Position numbers and translations under genes: made by a program. Below are positions 42,744 to 56,603 of a stretch of DNA of 64,000 nt, piece after piece. The DNA is from Leucobacter allii (GTDB lineage Bacteria > Actinomycetota > Actinomycetes > Actinomycetales > Microbacteriaceae). The stretch spans positions 124,001 to 188,000 of the forward strand of contig NZ_CP095045.1 of assembly GCF_022919155.1 (NCBI RefSeq), written 5' to 3'. Position 1 is the first letter of the stretch. Each line of letters starts with the position of its first letter. Under the pieces are notes generated by a model, which made no database searches, was not told the DNA's origin, and saw nothing but the letters and a program-made list of their open reading frames with translations.

Positions 42744-43798
42744 TGCCGAACAACGCGAACCAGTCCTTCCTGCGGCGGCCCGTCGTGCGGTGGGGCGCGC
42801 TCATCGTGCTGGTCGTGATCGCCGCGGTGCTGCCCCTCGTGCTGCCCGAGATCGCGAACGACACGATCGCCCGCATCGGCGTCTTCGCCGTGGCCGTGCT
42901 CGGGCTCAACGTGGTGATGGGCTACGGCGGCCAGGTCTCCCTCGGCCAGATCTTCTTCCTCGGGCTCGGCGCCTACGTCACCGCGTACGGGGCGACGCAC
43001 GACTGGAACATCGTCTTCACCTTCGTGCTCGCGCTGCTCCTGCCCGCCGTCATCGGCCTGCTCGTCGCGCTCGCCGCGGCCCGGCTCGGCGGGCTCGCCA
43101 TCGCGATGGTGACGATCGCGCTGCCGATCATCGGCCTGCCGCTCGCGAAACGGCTGAGCGACTGGACCGGCGGCTCCCAGGGGCTCTCCTCCCGCTTCTC
43201 CGACGCTCCCGAGTGGACGGGGCTCTACAACGACCAGTGGAAGCTGTATCTCGTGCTCGTCATCGGCGCCGTCACCTTCGTGCTCGTGCGCAACTTCGTG
43301 CGGGGCAAGTTCGGCCGCGCGCTCGCGATCGTGAAGGAGAACGAGGCGGTCGCGAGCTCGATGGGCATCTCGCCCTACTGGTACAAGGTGCTCGCCTTCA
43401 CCATCGCCTCGCTCGTGGGCGGCGTCAGCGGCTTCCTGTACATGGCGGTGGTCCAGTACACCTCGCCCGAGACGCTCGCCTTCCACCACTCCATCACGCT
43501 CGTCGCCTCGATGGTGATCGGCGGCGCTGCCACGATGACCGGCTCCGTGCTCGGCGGCGTCTACTACGTGTTCGTCCCGATGCTCACGAACGCGATCGAC
43601 CCGAACCTGACCGCGGCGCTGCAGGGCGCGATCCTGCTGATCGTGCTCTTCGTGCTGCCGGGCGGGCTCGTGTCCCTGCCGCGCCGGATCGCCGCGCTGC
43701 GCCGACGCCCGAGCGGCCAGGCGCCGCCGGGCGGCGCGAGCCTTGCTCCAGACCCAGACCCCGAACCCGCGCCGACGACGACGCAGAACGAAAGGTAG
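42743..43798 (+). CDS. livM: LivM-type ABC permease
   Basis: 351 aa, about ten membrane segments, with GYGGQVSLGQIFFLGLGAYV and RALAIVKENEAVASSMGI, the LivM cytoplasmic loop. The last 35 residues are a proline-rich tail (PDPDPEPAPTTTQ) not typical of the family. Confidence 0.92.
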   Translation: MPNNANQSFLRRPVVRWGALIVLVVIAAVLPLVLPEIANDTIARIGVFAVAVLGLNVVMGYGGQVSLGQIFFLGLGAYVTAYGATHDWNIVFTFVLALLLPAVIGLLVALAAARLGGLAIAMVTIALPIIGLPLAKRLSDWTGGSQGLSSRFSDAPEWTGLYNDQWKLYLVLVIGAVTFVLVRNFVRGKFGRALAIVKENEAVASSMGISPYWYKVLAFTIASLVGGVSGFLYMAVVQYTSPETLAFHHSITLVASMVIGGAATMTGSVLGGVYYVFVPMLTNAIDPNLTAALQGAILLIVLFVLPGGLVSLPRRIAALRRRPSGQAPPGGASLAPDPDPEPAPTTTQNER

Positions 43799-43802
43799 AT
43801 CG

Positions 43803-45068
43803 ATGACGATGACCAGGACCACACGGAGGATCATGAGCGCGGTCGCCCTGACCGCGGCCGTGACGCTCGCCTTCACCGGCTGCGCGCGGGACGGCGGCGG
43901 CGGAGGAGGCGGCCGGGAGGGCGGGGGCGAAGCGAGCCCCGGGATCACGGACGACTCGATCACGCTCGGCATCACCACCCCGCTCAGCGGAGCGACCGCC
44001 GGGCCGGGCACCTGCACCGTCGCGGGCCTCGAGGCCTACATGGGCGCCGCGAACGCCGACGGCGGCATCGAGTTCGGCGACGGCAAGACCCGCCAGGTCG
44101 AGATCGACGCCATGGACGACGGCTACGACCCGCAGAAGGCCTCGGCGAACTACCAGGCGCTCAAGGGCAAGGCCTTCGCCATCACCTCGGGCCTCGGCAC
44201 GCCCACCAACCTCGCGTGGCGCGAGGCGGCGAACGCCGACGAGGTGCCGCAGGCCTTCGTGATGACCGGCGACCCGATCTTCAGCGACCAGGAGGAGAGC
44301 CCCTGGTCGCTCGGCTGGGTGCCGGTCTACCAGAACGAGGGCCAGGCCTTCGGCGAGGCGCTCGCCGCCTCGGGCGAGGACCACAAGGTCGCGATCCTCT
44401 CCCAGAACGACGATTACGGCGAGGGCTACGTCGAGGGCTTCAAGGAGGGCATCGCCGGCGCAGACAACATCGAGATCGTCAAGGAGCTCACCTACGAGGC
44501 GACCGACACCGCGGTCGACGCGCAGCTGACCGAGCTCGCCGCCACCGATGCCGACATCTTCTTCAACGCGATGTCCATCACGCCGCTCGTGATCTCCTCG
44601 ATGCAGCGCGCGCAGAGCATCGGCTGGAGCCCGAGCTGGTTCCTGCCGTCGAACACCTCGAGCCCCTCGGCGATCCTCGAGCCCGGCGGCGGGGCGGCGT
44701 TCCCCGGCGTCTACTCGGTCGCGTTCGCGAAGGCCCCGGCGTCGCCGGAGTTCGCGGAGGACGAGGACGTGCAGACGTTCCTCTCCGACCTCAAGGAGTA
44801 CGCGGACTACCAGGACACCCCGGCGTTCCCGCACTGCATGTGGAGCTACATGCTCGGCGCGACGCTCGAGCAGGTCTTCCAGAGCATGGAGGAGCCTACG
44901 CGCGCCGAGTTCATCCAGCGGATGCGCGAGGTCGAGCAGTTCCAGGCGCCGCTGATGCTCGAGGGCACCTACGTCGACACCACCGAGGACGGGCAGCCCG
45001 CGGTCTCCACGGTCGTCGTGCAGAAGTACAACGGCAAGGGCTACGACACGGTCGAGGCGATCGGCTAG
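43803..45068 (+). CDS. LivK-type substrate-binding lipoprotein
   Basis: 421 aa. Lipobox AFTGC with C27, followed by an unusually glycine-rich linker, then the Peripla_BP_6 fold: ITLGITTPLSGATAGPG, VAILSQNDDYGEGYVEGFKEG. GAAAGGTAGATCG precedes the ATG. It sets the specificity of the Liv importer; an aromatic acid is plausible from context. A strong hairpin follows the gene. Confidence 0.92.
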   Translation: MTMTRTTRRIMSAVALTAAVTLAFTGCARDGGGGGGGREGGGEASPGITDDSITLGITTPLSGATAGPGTCTVAGLEAYMGAANADGGIEFGDGKTRQVEIDAMDDGYDPQKASANYQALKGKAFAITSGLGTPTNLAWREAANADEVPQAFVMTGDPIFSDQEESPWSLGWVPVYQNEGQAFGEALAASGEDHKVAILSQNDDYGEGYVEGFKEGIAGADNIEIVKELTYEATDTAVDAQLTELAATDADIFFNAMSITPLVISSMQRAQSIGWSPSWFLPSNTSSPSAILEPGGGAAFPGVYSVAFAKAPASPEFAEDEDVQTFLSDLKEYADYQDTPAFPHCMWSYMLGATLEQVFQSMEEPTRAEFIQRMREVEQFQAPLMLEGTYVDTTEDGQPAVSTVVVQKYNGKGYDTVEAIG

Positions 45069-45103
45069 CCGTCGCGCCCGCCCCCGCTTCCGCGGGGAGC
45101 GCC

Positions 45104-45141
45104 CGACGAGCCGGGGCCCGGAGACGGGCCCCGGCTCGTCG
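45104..45141. terminator. 17-bp hairpin with GAGA loop after the Liv operon
   Basis: Stem CGACGAGCCGGGGCCCG (45104-45120) pairs perfectly with 45125-45141; tetraloop GAGA. Between convergent livK-type and gntR genes; likely ends both. Confidence 0.8.
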
Positions 45142-45215
45142 CATGCGCGGGGAACGCGGCGCGGCGCCCGCGGCACCGGGAGGCGCGACGTCGCTCCGAT
45201 CCCGCGAGCCGCGGG

Positions 45216-45866
45216 CTAGGAGCTCGCGCGCAGCGTCTCGATGATGGCCGTGAGGTGGGCGCGCGTCGCGGCCTCCGCGGCGTCGGGGTCGCGCGCGATG
45301 ACGGCGTCGATGATCGCCGTGTGCTCGCCGAGCGAGCGCTGGGCGCGCGCGGGGTCGAAGGCGAGCCGGAACTGGTGCCGCGCGGCCTGGGCGCGCAGCC
45401 GCTCGAGCAGCTGCGCCGCGAGCGCGTGTCCCGCGATGTCGCGCAGCCGCTGGTCCAGCTCCTGGTTCATCGCGGCGTAGCGCATGAGGTCGCCCGCGGG
45501 CACGGCCTCGCGCATGCCCGCGCGCAGCTCGCCGAGCTCGGCGGCGTCCTCGTCGCTCAGCCGCTCGGCCGCGAGGCGGGCGACGAGCGATTCGAGGCCG
45601 ACGCGCACCTCCACGATCTCCACCGCCTCCTCGACGGTGATGGCGCGGACCCGGGCGCCCCGGTTCGGCATCCGCTCGACGAGGCCCTCGTTCTCGAGCG
45701 TCATCAGCGCGGCTCGGATCGCGGTGCGCGAGGCGGCGAACTGGCCGCTGAGATCGGCCTCGATCAGCCGCTGGTGGGGCGCGAAACCGCCCTCGAGGAT
45801 CTCCCTGCGGATCGCGAGGGTGAGATCGTCCGCCGTGCTCGGCGTCTTCGGGGGGTTCCCCACCAT
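45216..45866 (-). CDS. GntR-family regulator, FCD subfamily
   Basis: 216 aa. Winged helix at about 12-75 (LAIRREILEGGFAPHQRLIE and SRTAIRAALMTLENEGLV), then the all-helical FCD ligand domain with a metal-binding pattern (D near LDQRL; H in LGEHTAII and RAHL). FCD regulators sense carboxylic acids, including vanillate in VanR. Downstream of folE on the same strand with a 45-nt gap that contains an inverted repeat, suggesting autoregulation. It could control the Liv operon or the ligM/metF genes. Confidence 0.9.
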   Translation of the reverse strand: MVGNPPKTPSTADDLTLAIRREILEGGFAPHQRLIEADLSGQFAASRTAIRAALMTLENEGLVERMPNRGARVRAITVEEAVEIVEVRVGLESLVARLAAERLSDEDAAELGELRAGMREAVPAGDLMRYAAMNQELDQRLRDIAGHALAAQLLERLRAQAARHQFRLAFDPARAQRSLGEHTAIIDAVIARDPDAAEAATRAHLTAIIETLRASS

Positions 45867-45886
45867 GCGAACTCCCGGGATTCCAC

Positions 45887-45912
45887 GATTGTCGATGACT
45901 TCTCAGACAATC
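45887..45912. promoter_or_regulatory. Inverted repeat upstream of gntR
   Basis: GATTGTC-N12-GACAATC, perfect 7-bp arms, 21 nt before the gntR start and touching the folE stop codon. Likely GntR operator. Confidence 0.6.
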
Positions 45913-46562
45913 TAAGCCTGTGCGCGCGGGCCTGACAAGTCCGCGTCGGATCCAGATCCGGATCCCGGGGACTCCGGATCCGCGAGCGTACCGCGGCTGC
46001 ACGTCGTCATCATGCGCACGGAGGCCGCGCCGTGCTCGAGCATCGTGACGCAGCCGTGGGAGGCCTCGATGCGCACGCGCACGCCGTGCGGTTCGAGCAC
46101 GGTCATGAGGGTCTGGGCGATCTGCTCGCCCATGCGCTCCTGCAGCTGCAGGCGCTGCGAGGCGGCCTCGACGAGCCGCACGACCCGGCTGAAGCCCGCG
46201 AGCCTGCGGTCGGGGGCGTAGGTGACGTCCACCGTGCCCTCGAAGGGGAGCAGGTGGTGCGGGCAGAGCGAGCGGAACGGGATCTCGGAGACCACGACGA
46301 GCTGTCCGAGCGACTCCGCGTCCGTGATCGCCATCGGGGTGCCGAGCGCGGACCCGAGGTCGGCACCGGCCTGGGCGAAGAGCCCGACGGCCAGCTCGGT
46401 GACGCGCTCGGGGGTGCGGCGCAGCTCCGAACGCTCGGGATCCTCGCCCATCGCCGCGAGGAACTCGGCGACCGCGCGCATCGCGCGCGGCCGGTCGACC
46501 TCGCGGGGCGCGGGCGTCGCGGATCCCGCGCCGCCCGGCGCAGTCGTCGGACCCGGGTGCAT
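45912..46562 (-). CDS. folE: GTP cyclohydrolase I
   Basis: 216 aa. First step of tetrahydrofolate synthesis (GTP to dihydroneopterin triphosphate). Zinc ligands C100 and H103 in SLCPHHLLPFEG, and C171 in ASHGCVTM. The usual CEHH is CPHH here. A glycine/serine-rich tail of about 30 residues follows the core. The ATG overlaps the padR stop (TGATG). A folE outside the main folate cluster, near ligM and metF, suggests extra folate supply for THF-dependent O-demethylation. Confidence 0.92.
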   Translation of the reverse strand: MHPGPTTAPGGAGSATPAPREVDRPRAMRAVAEFLAAMGEDPERSELRRTPERVTELAVGLFAQAGADLGSALGTPMAITDAESLGQLVVVSEIPFRSLCPHHLLPFEGTVDVTYAPDRRLAGFSRVVRLVEAASQRLQLQERMGEQIAQTLMTVLEPHGVRVRIEASHGCVTMLEHGAASVRMMTTCSRGTLADPESPGSGSGSDADLSGPRAQA

Positions 46563-47155
46563 CAGCGCGCCCCCGGCCCCTCGAGCTCGTCGATGAGCCG
46601 GAGCCCGCGCTCGGCCCAGGCGATCTCGCCGCGCGCGCGATCCGCGAGCCCGTCGTAGGCGAAGCGCTTGTACGCGATCGTCCGTTCGCGGTCCTGCTCG
46701 GAGGTGACGGCGAGGCGGCGCACGAGCATCGGATTGTCGATCGCCTCGATGTGGCTGAGCTCGCCCTCCCAGCAGGAGAGCTCGTGCTCCCAGTGGGCGA
46801 TGTGCGCGCGCAGGAATGCGCGGGCGGCCTCGGGATCGGCGCTCTCGAGATACGCGGCGCGCAGATGCGCCGCGTCGCGGATGCGCTGGTACTCGGGAGC
46901 GCTGTCGAGCCAGTCGGTGAAGGCGCGCTCCCCGTCCTCGGTGACGTGGTAGACCTTCCGCATGCCGCGCTCGCCGCGCGTCTGCTCCTCCACGGTCACG
47001 AGGCCCTCGAGAGCCATCTTGCGCAGTTCGGGGTAGATCTGGGAGTCCGCGGCGTGCCACACGTGCCCCACGGACTGGGAGAACTGCTTCTGGAGGTCGT
47101 AGCCCGAGAGCGGGCCGACCCGCAGCAGGGCGAGAAGCGCGTGGCGCAGGCTCAT
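46562..47155 (-). CDS. PadR-family regulator
   Basis: 197 aa. The N-terminal winged helix (LRHALLALLRVGPLSGYDLQKQ, ADSQIYPELRKMALEGLV, GMRKVYHVTEDG) is followed by the C-terminal dimer helices of PadR subgroup s1 (Vir_act_alpha_C). PadR and VanR members respond to phenolic acids. GAGGAGACGACC precedes the ATG. Located downstream of ligM copy 3 and coupled to folE. Its target may be the palindrome upstream of metF, which carries ACAT-N5-ATGT half-sites like those of PadR operators. Confidence 0.9.
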   Translation of the reverse strand: MSLRHALLALLRVGPLSGYDLQKQFSQSVGHVWHAADSQIYPELRKMALEGLVTVEEQTRGERGMRKVYHVTEDGERAFTDWLDSAPEYQRIRDAAHLRAAYLESADPEAARAFLRAHIAHWEHELSCWEGELSHIEAIDNPMLVRRLAVTSEQDRERTIAYKRFAYDGLADRARGEIAWAERGLRLIDELEGPGAR

Positions 47156-47186
47156 GGTCGTCTCCTCGAGGATGGCTGGACGGCGT

Positions 47187-47218
47187 CGGAGGGCCCGGTC
47201 AGAGACGCGGGCCCTCCG
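47187..47218. terminator. Hairpin after ligM copy 3
   Basis: CGGAGGGCCCG (47187-47197) and its complement (47208-47218) with a 10-nt loop, between the ligM stop and the padR start. It may separate the metF-purU-ligM transcript from padR-folE. Confidence 0.6.
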
Positions 47219-47226
47219 GTTCCAGG

Positions 47227-50734
<3,508 letters not shown>

Positions 50735-50932
50735 TATTCCTCTCCGTGGGCCCCGACCCGCCCCATTCCGGAGTCCCGAAACCGGAATCTCCGAGCGCGG
50801 CCCTCCGAGCGCCCCCGAGCTCACACCCTGAGCATGAACCCGGACCTTCGAATCTCCGAACCCGGGGTCCCCGGGACGCCTCCATCCCCGGATTGTCCCG
50901 ACAACGATCGCTCTCCGCCCGATCCCCTTTCA

Positions 50933-50993
50933 GGATCCGGGTCGCTGCGGCAGGGTGCGCGGCCGACGCACCCTGCCGCAGCGACCCGGATCC
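50933..50993. repeat. Dispersed palindromic element, copy E
   Basis: 27-bp perfect arms 50933-50959 and 50967-50993, loop CGGCCGA, identical in core to copy D 261 bp away. It lies 87 nt beyond the menC stop, where it could end the menC transcript. Confidence 0.85.
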
Positions 50994-51080
50994 ATGGGGA
51001 GCGGGCAGACGCGAGCGGAGGGGGTGAACGCGACGCGAGGGGACGAGAGGGGACGCAGGGGAGCGGGCGACTCGGGCGGC

Positions 51081-52097
51081 TCAGGCGGGGAGGCGGGCGT
51101 AGGCGCGGCGCACGCGCTCCCGCCACCACGCCTCCCGCTCGGGCCGTGCGCGATGGCGCTCGAGTCGCTCGGGGTCGAGCGCGGGGCGGCGCACGGCGAT
51201 CGCGCCGTCGACCGGGAGCAGGGGGTCCGCGACCACGTCGCCGGCGAGCAGTGCGGCCGTGCCCAGCCCGCAGGCCCCCGCGAGCGCGCCGTCGGGGAGG
51301 GCCGCGGCGAGCCGCAGCCCCATCGCGATCCCCACGGAGGTGTCGAGCGCGCTCGACACGACGACCGGGAGACCGGCCTCGGCCACGATCCCGAGCGCCC
51401 GCCCGATGCCGCCGAGCGGCTGCGCCTTCACGACGAGGAGGTCGGCGGCGCCCGCGCGGGCGACGGCGAGCGGATCCTCCGCCTTCCGCACGCTCTCGTC
51501 GGCCGCGATCCGCACGGGGATGCCGCGGGCCCGGAGCCCCAAGCGCACCGCCGCGAGCCCGGGGACGTCCGCGCACGGCTGCTCCGCGTAGTCGAGGCCG
51601 ACGGGGGCGAGGGCCTCGAGCGCCGCGAGCGCCTCCGCGACCGTCCATCCGCCGTTCGCGTCGATGCGGATCAGGGCATCGGGGCCGAGGGCCGCGCGCA
51701 CGGCGCCGACCCGCGCCGCGTCCTCCGCGAGCGTCTGGCCGCGCTCGGCGACCTTCACCTTCGCCGTCCGGCAGCCGGGGAAGCGGGCGAGGATCCCGGG
51801 CACCGCCGCTGCCGGCACCGCCGGCACCGTCGCGTTCACCGCGATGCGCTCGCGCCGAAGAGCCGGCTGCTCCCGCCAGCCGAAGTCGAGCGCCGCGGCG
51901 AGCCACGCCGCGGCCTCCGCATCGCCGTACTCGGGGAACGGCGAGAACTCGCTCGCTCCGAGCGGCGCGTCGAAGAGCGCCGCCTCGCGCACGGTCACCC
52001 CGCGGAAGCGCGTGCGGGTGGGGATCGCGACGACCCGCATCGCGTCGAGCACCGCGTCGAGGGGCGGGCGGGCGGATCCGGCGGGGCGAAGCTCCAT
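51081..52097 (-). CDS. menC: o-Succinylbenzoate synthase
   Basis: 338 aa enolase-superfamily enzyme of menaquinone synthesis; dehydrates SHCHC to o-succinylbenzoate. Catalytic and metal residues are visible: K113/K115 (TAKVKV), D146 (IDANGGW), E172 (AEQP), D200 (ADES) and K224 (VVKAQPLGG). The ATG at 52097 is divergent from the VIT-family gene. With menB at 52941 it marks a housekeeping segment; menE, menD and menF are not in the window. Confidence 0.92.
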   Translation of the reverse strand: MELRPAGSARPPLDAVLDAMRVVAIPTRTRFRGVTVREAALFDAPLGASEFSPFPEYGDAEAAAWLAAALDFGWREQPALRRERIAVNATVPAVPAAAVPGILARFPGCRTAKVKVAERGQTLAEDAARVGAVRAALGPDALIRIDANGGWTVAEALAALEALAPVGLDYAEQPCADVPGLAAVRLGLRARGIPVRIAADESVRKAEDPLAVARAGAADLLVVKAQPLGGIGRALGIVAEAGLPVVVSSALDTSVGIAMGLRLAAALPDGALAGACGLGTAALLAGDVVADPLLPVDGAIAVRRPALDPERLERHRARPEREAWWRERVRRAYARLPA

Positions 52098-52119
52098 GCT
52101 CCGATCCTGCCACGGGTGC

Positions 52120-52148
52120 TTGGACCCGCGGGCGTTCCGCGGGACAAT
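52120..52148 (+). promoter_or_regulatory. Probable promoter of the VIT-family gene
   Basis: TTGGAC (52120-52125), 17 nt, GACAAT (52143-52148). The ATG is at 52155, so transcription would begin at or within a few bases of it: a near-leaderless mRNA. Confidence 0.45.
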
Positions 52149-52154
52149 GGCGGC

Positions 52155-52889
52155 ATGACCGAGCGCAGCGAGACGACGCCGGCGGCGCACGCCGGGGAGG
52201 CCCACGAGCAGAGCGTGGGGCGGCGGCTCAACTGGTTGCGGGCCGGGGTGCTCGGCGCGAACGACGGGATCGTCTCGACCGCTGGCGTCGTCATCGGCGT
52301 CGCCGGCGCCACCCCGGGCAACGTGCTCGCCATCGCCACCGCGGGGCTCGCCGCGCTCGTCGCGGGCGCCTTCTCGATGGCGGGAGGGGAGTACGTCTCG
52401 GTGAGCACGCAGCGCGACACCGAGCGCGCGCTCATCGCGAAGGAGCGGCGCGAGCTGCGCGAGATGCCCGAGGCCGAGCTCGCGGAACTCACCGGCTTCT
52501 ACCGCGAGCGCGGGCTCTCGGAGGAGCTCGCCGCCCGGGTCGCCGAGGAGCTGACGGCGCACGACGCGCTCGCCGCGCACGCCGAGGTCGAACTCGGCAT
52601 CGATCCCGACGAGTACACGAGCCCGTGGGCGGCAGCCGTCTCCTCCTTCGTCGCGTTCACCGCGGGCGCCCTGATCCCGCTCATCATGATCCTGCTGCCC
52701 TTCGGCGAGCACCGGGTCTGGATCGCCGCGGCCGCGGTCGTCATCGGGCTGCTGCTCACCGGATGGATCAGCGCAGCGCTCGGGGATGCGCCGCGGGTGC
52801 CGGCGATCGTGCGCAACGTCGTGATGGGCTCCGCCACGATGGCGGCGACCTACCTCATCGGCATGCTCTTCGGGGTCGCCGTGTCCTGA
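52155..52889 (+). CDS. VIT1/CCC1-family iron or manganese transporter
   Basis: 244 aa with about five membrane segments. Family start NWLRAGVLGANDGIVSTAGVVIGVAGAT, then FSMAGGEYVSVSTQRDTERA, a cytoplasmic helical metal-binding part rich in E (KERRELREMPEAELAEL) and C-terminal segments ending GMLFGVAVS. Exports or stores Fe2+/Mn2+ (family knowledge). No ribosome site is seen; see the adjacent promoter. Confidence 0.9.
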   Translation: MTERSETTPAAHAGEAHEQSVGRRLNWLRAGVLGANDGIVSTAGVVIGVAGATPGNVLAIATAGLAALVAGAFSMAGGEYVSVSTQRDTERALIAKERRELREMPEAELAELTGFYRERGLSEELAARVAEELTAHDALAAHAEVELGIDPDEYTSPWAAAVSSFVAFTAGALIPLIMILLPFGEHRVWIAAAAVVIGLLLTGWISAALGDAPRVPAIVRNVVMGSATMAATYLIGMLFGVAVS

Positions 52890-52940
52890 GCGGGCATCCC
52901 CTCCGGCGCCCGCCTCCGACCCTGGGAATAGGGTGGAGGC

Positions 52941-53854
<914 letters not shown>

Positions 53855-53855
<1 letters not shown>

Positions 53856-55273
53856 TGCGGCGGCTCACCAGGCGACCGCCCACCTGGGCCGTCATCGCCG
53901 CGCTCGCCTTCGCCGGGCTCAACTCGGCGTTCATGTTCACGCTCGTCGTGCCGCTGCAGGGGGAGCTGCCCGAGCTGCTGGGCGCCTCCAAGGAGGACGC
54001 CGCGTGGGTCGTGACGATCACGCTGCTCGTCGCGGCCGTCGCGACACCGATCTCGGGGCGTCTCGGCGACATGTACGGGAAGCGCCGCGTGGTGCTCGCG
54101 CTCCTCGCCGCGCTCATCGTCGGCTCGGTCGTCGCGGCCCTCTCGCAGTCGGTCCCGGGGATCATCGCGGGCCGCGGACTGCAGGGGATCACCACGGGCG
54201 TGGTGCCCCTCGGCATCGCCATCATGCGCGACGTCCTCCCGCCGGCCCGGCTCGGCACCGCCGTGGCGCTCATGAGCGCCACGATGGGGGTGGGCGGCGC
54301 GCTCGGCATGCCGCTCGCGGCATTCATTGCCGAGACCTCCGACTGGCATATGCTGTTCTGGGTATCCGCGGGGCTCGGGGTGCTCTGCGTCGTCGCGGTC
54401 GCCCTCGCCGTGCCGGAGGACACGCTGCGCTCGCCCGGCCGGCTCGACCTGCTCGGGGCGCTCGGCCTCGCCTTCGGCCTCACCGGCCTGCTGCTGTACG
54501 TGTCGCGCGGCTCGGACTGGGGGTGGGGATCGGCGCCCGCGCTCGCCTCGCTCGGTGCGGGGATCGTCGCGCTCCTCCTCTGGGGCGTCTACCAGCTGAG
54601 GACGGCCGAACCGCTCGTGGACCTCCGGGTGGCCGCGCGCCGCCCCGTGCTGCTCACGAACCTCGCCGCCATCGGCATGGGCTTCGCGCTCTTCGGCTCC
54701 AACGTGACCTTCCCGCAGCTGCTCGAGCTGCCCGCGGAGACGGGCGTCGGCTTCGGGCTCACGATGATGGAGGCGGCGATCTGCATCATGCCGGCCGGCG
54801 TCATCATGATGGTGCTCTCGCCGCTGTCCGGCTGGCTCGAGCGGCTCTTCGGTCCGCGCCCGCTCTTCACCATCGGCACGGCGAGCATCGTGCTCGCCTA
54901 CGTCTTCGTGCTGCTGTGGTCCTCGGAGATCTGGCACATCGTCGTCGCCAACGCGATCATCGGCATCGGCATCGCCTTCGCCTTCGCGGCCATGCCGATG
55001 ATCATCATGCGATCGGTGCCGGCCGATGAGACCGGGGTCTCCAACGGCCTCAACGCGCTCTTCCGCTCGGTGGGCACCTCGAGCGCCTCGGCGGTGATGG
55101 GCGGGGTGCTCGCGGCGATGAGCACGACGGTCGACGGCCGGGCGATCCCCACGGAGGCCGCGTTCGTCACCTGCTTCTGGATCGCGATCGCCCTCGCCGT
55201 CGCCGCCACCGCGCTCACCTGCTTCATCCCGCGCGGACCGAGCGCCGAGCGCCGCCCCTCCCTGCCCGGGTAG
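53855..55273 (+). CDS. MFS drug/proton antiporter, 14-TM type
   Basis: 472 aa with the DHA2-like layout: GRLGDMYGKRRVVLA between segments 2 and 3, RGLQGITTGVVPLGIAIMRDVLP (motif C area) and about 14 hydrophobic segments. Probably exports a toxic small molecule by proton exchange. Co-translated with menB. Its stop and the stop of the convergent pucR gene both lie in the palindrome TAGGCGCCTA (55271-55280). Confidence 0.88.
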
Positions 55274-55277
55274 GCGC

Positions 55278-56450
55278 CTAGGCCCAGCCGATCACGAGGC
55301 GCGCAGCCTGCTCGGGGACGAGCGGGTCGACGCCCGTGAGCTCGGCGAAGCGCCGCAGCCGATTGGTCACCGTGTTGCGGTGGCAGAAGAGCTCGGTCGC
55401 GGAGCGGCCGATGCTCCCGGTCGCGAGGTAGCTGCGGGTCGCCTCCTCGAGCCGCGTCCGCTCCGCCTCCCCGCAGCCGGCGAGCGCTGCGTTGACGTCC
55501 TCGATGATCGGACTGCCCGCCGCGAGGAGCCCGCGCCCGGCCATCCGCGCCCAGCCGCGGTTCCAGGTCATCGCCCCGCTCTCCTCGGGTCGGAAGAGCC
55601 GCGCGAGATCCCGTGCGGTCGTGGCCGCCCGTCGCAGACCCGGCATGCCGGATTCCGCGACGACGACGCCGACCCGGAGGTCGAGCACGCCGTGCGCCAG
55701 CTCCTCGAGCCGCGATCCGGGGAGCGCGAGGCGCTGCGTGAAGACGACGAGGGTGTCGCCGAGATAGTAGGTGAAGACGGTCGCCCCGGCCCGCTCGAGC
55801 TCAGAGACGTGGACCCGCAGCGCCGCGACATCCGCCTCGATCGCCGCCGCGACGAGCAGCGGGGCCTCGTGCGGGACGCCGAGGGCCTCGGCGATGCCGC
55901 GCAGCCGCTCCTCCGTCGGCTGCGGCTCCTGGAACAGCGAGGCCACGAGACCGCGCCGCACGGACGAAGCCTCCTCCTGCATCCGGGCGCGCTCCTCCAC
56001 GTAGGCCTGCTGCGTCTGCCCCGCGTACTCGTCGACGGTGCGGAGCACGTTGCCCGTGTGACGGACGATCAGCTCCGCGTCCTCGGCGGTCGCGACCCGG
56101 GTGAGCGCATCCCACAGCACCGTGAAGTCGAGCCGGATCGCGGTCATGAGCGAGGTGATCGGGATCCCGGCGCGCGCGCGGGACACCCCGACATCGCTCG
56201 ACACGGGGATCCGGGCGCCGAAGCCCCCGTCCCGCAGCCCGTCGACGAGCGCCTCGAAGGAGAGCCTGCCCGTGCGCCGGACCTCGGAGAGGGGCACGGG
56301 CGGCGGGTCGTACCCCGGGATCTTCACGACGAGGCCGAGGAACGTCTCCGTGAGGGCGTCGACGTCGAGGCGGTCGAGCAGCTCGGACCAGCGGCGCGCA
56401 TCCGCCGGCTCGGGGATGCCGCTGAGGCTGCGGGGAGACTCGGGGTGCAT
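55278..56450 (-). CDS. PucR/CdaR-type regulator
   Basis: 390 aa. An N-terminal sensing region (RsbRD-like, about 15-165) and a middle GGDEF-like fold are followed by the C-terminal helix-turn-helix (TELFCHRNTVTNRLRRF, about 350-370) typical of PucR regulators of purine and other nitrogen compounds. The ATG at 56450 has TATTCT 6 nt upstream, suggesting a leaderless message. A TGTGCATATGCACA palindrome lies just upstream; the divergent operon at 56604 is the likely target. Confidence 0.88.
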   Translation of the reverse strand: MHPESPRSLSGIPEPADARRWSELLDRLDVDALTETFLGLVVKIPGYDPPPVPLSEVRRTGRLSFEALVDGLRDGGFGARIPVSSDVGVSRARAGIPITSLMTAIRLDFTVLWDALTRVATAEDAELIVRHTGNVLRTVDEYAGQTQQAYVEERARMQEEASSVRRGLVASLFQEPQPTEERLRGIAEALGVPHEAPLLVAAAIEADVAALRVHVSELERAGATVFTYYLGDTLVVFTQRLALPGSRLEELAHGVLDLRVGVVVAESGMPGLRRAATTARDLARLFRPEESGAMTWNRGWARMAGRGLLAAGSPIIEDVNAALAGCGEAERTRLEEATRSYLATGSIGRSATELFCHRNTVTNRLRRFAELTGVDPLVPEQAARLVIGWA

Positions 56451-56456
56451 GCCCCC

Positions 56457-56476
56457 AGAATATGTGCATATGCACA
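56457..56476. promoter_or_regulatory. PucR operator and leaderless -10
   Basis: TGTGCATATGCACA (56463-56476) is a perfect 14-bp palindrome. On the minus strand TATTCT (56457-56462) overlaps its edge and is 6 nt from the pucR ATG. Confidence 0.7.
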
Positions 56477-56603
56477 GGGCGTGCGCGAGAATCGGGGGCG
56501 ATGGACGCCCGCACCCGGGCAGAATCCTTGAGAGGCTCGACTACCGAGACCGCCGCACCCGCGCCGGTCGATCCTCAGCCCGCATCCCTCGACGGAGAGA
56601 AAC

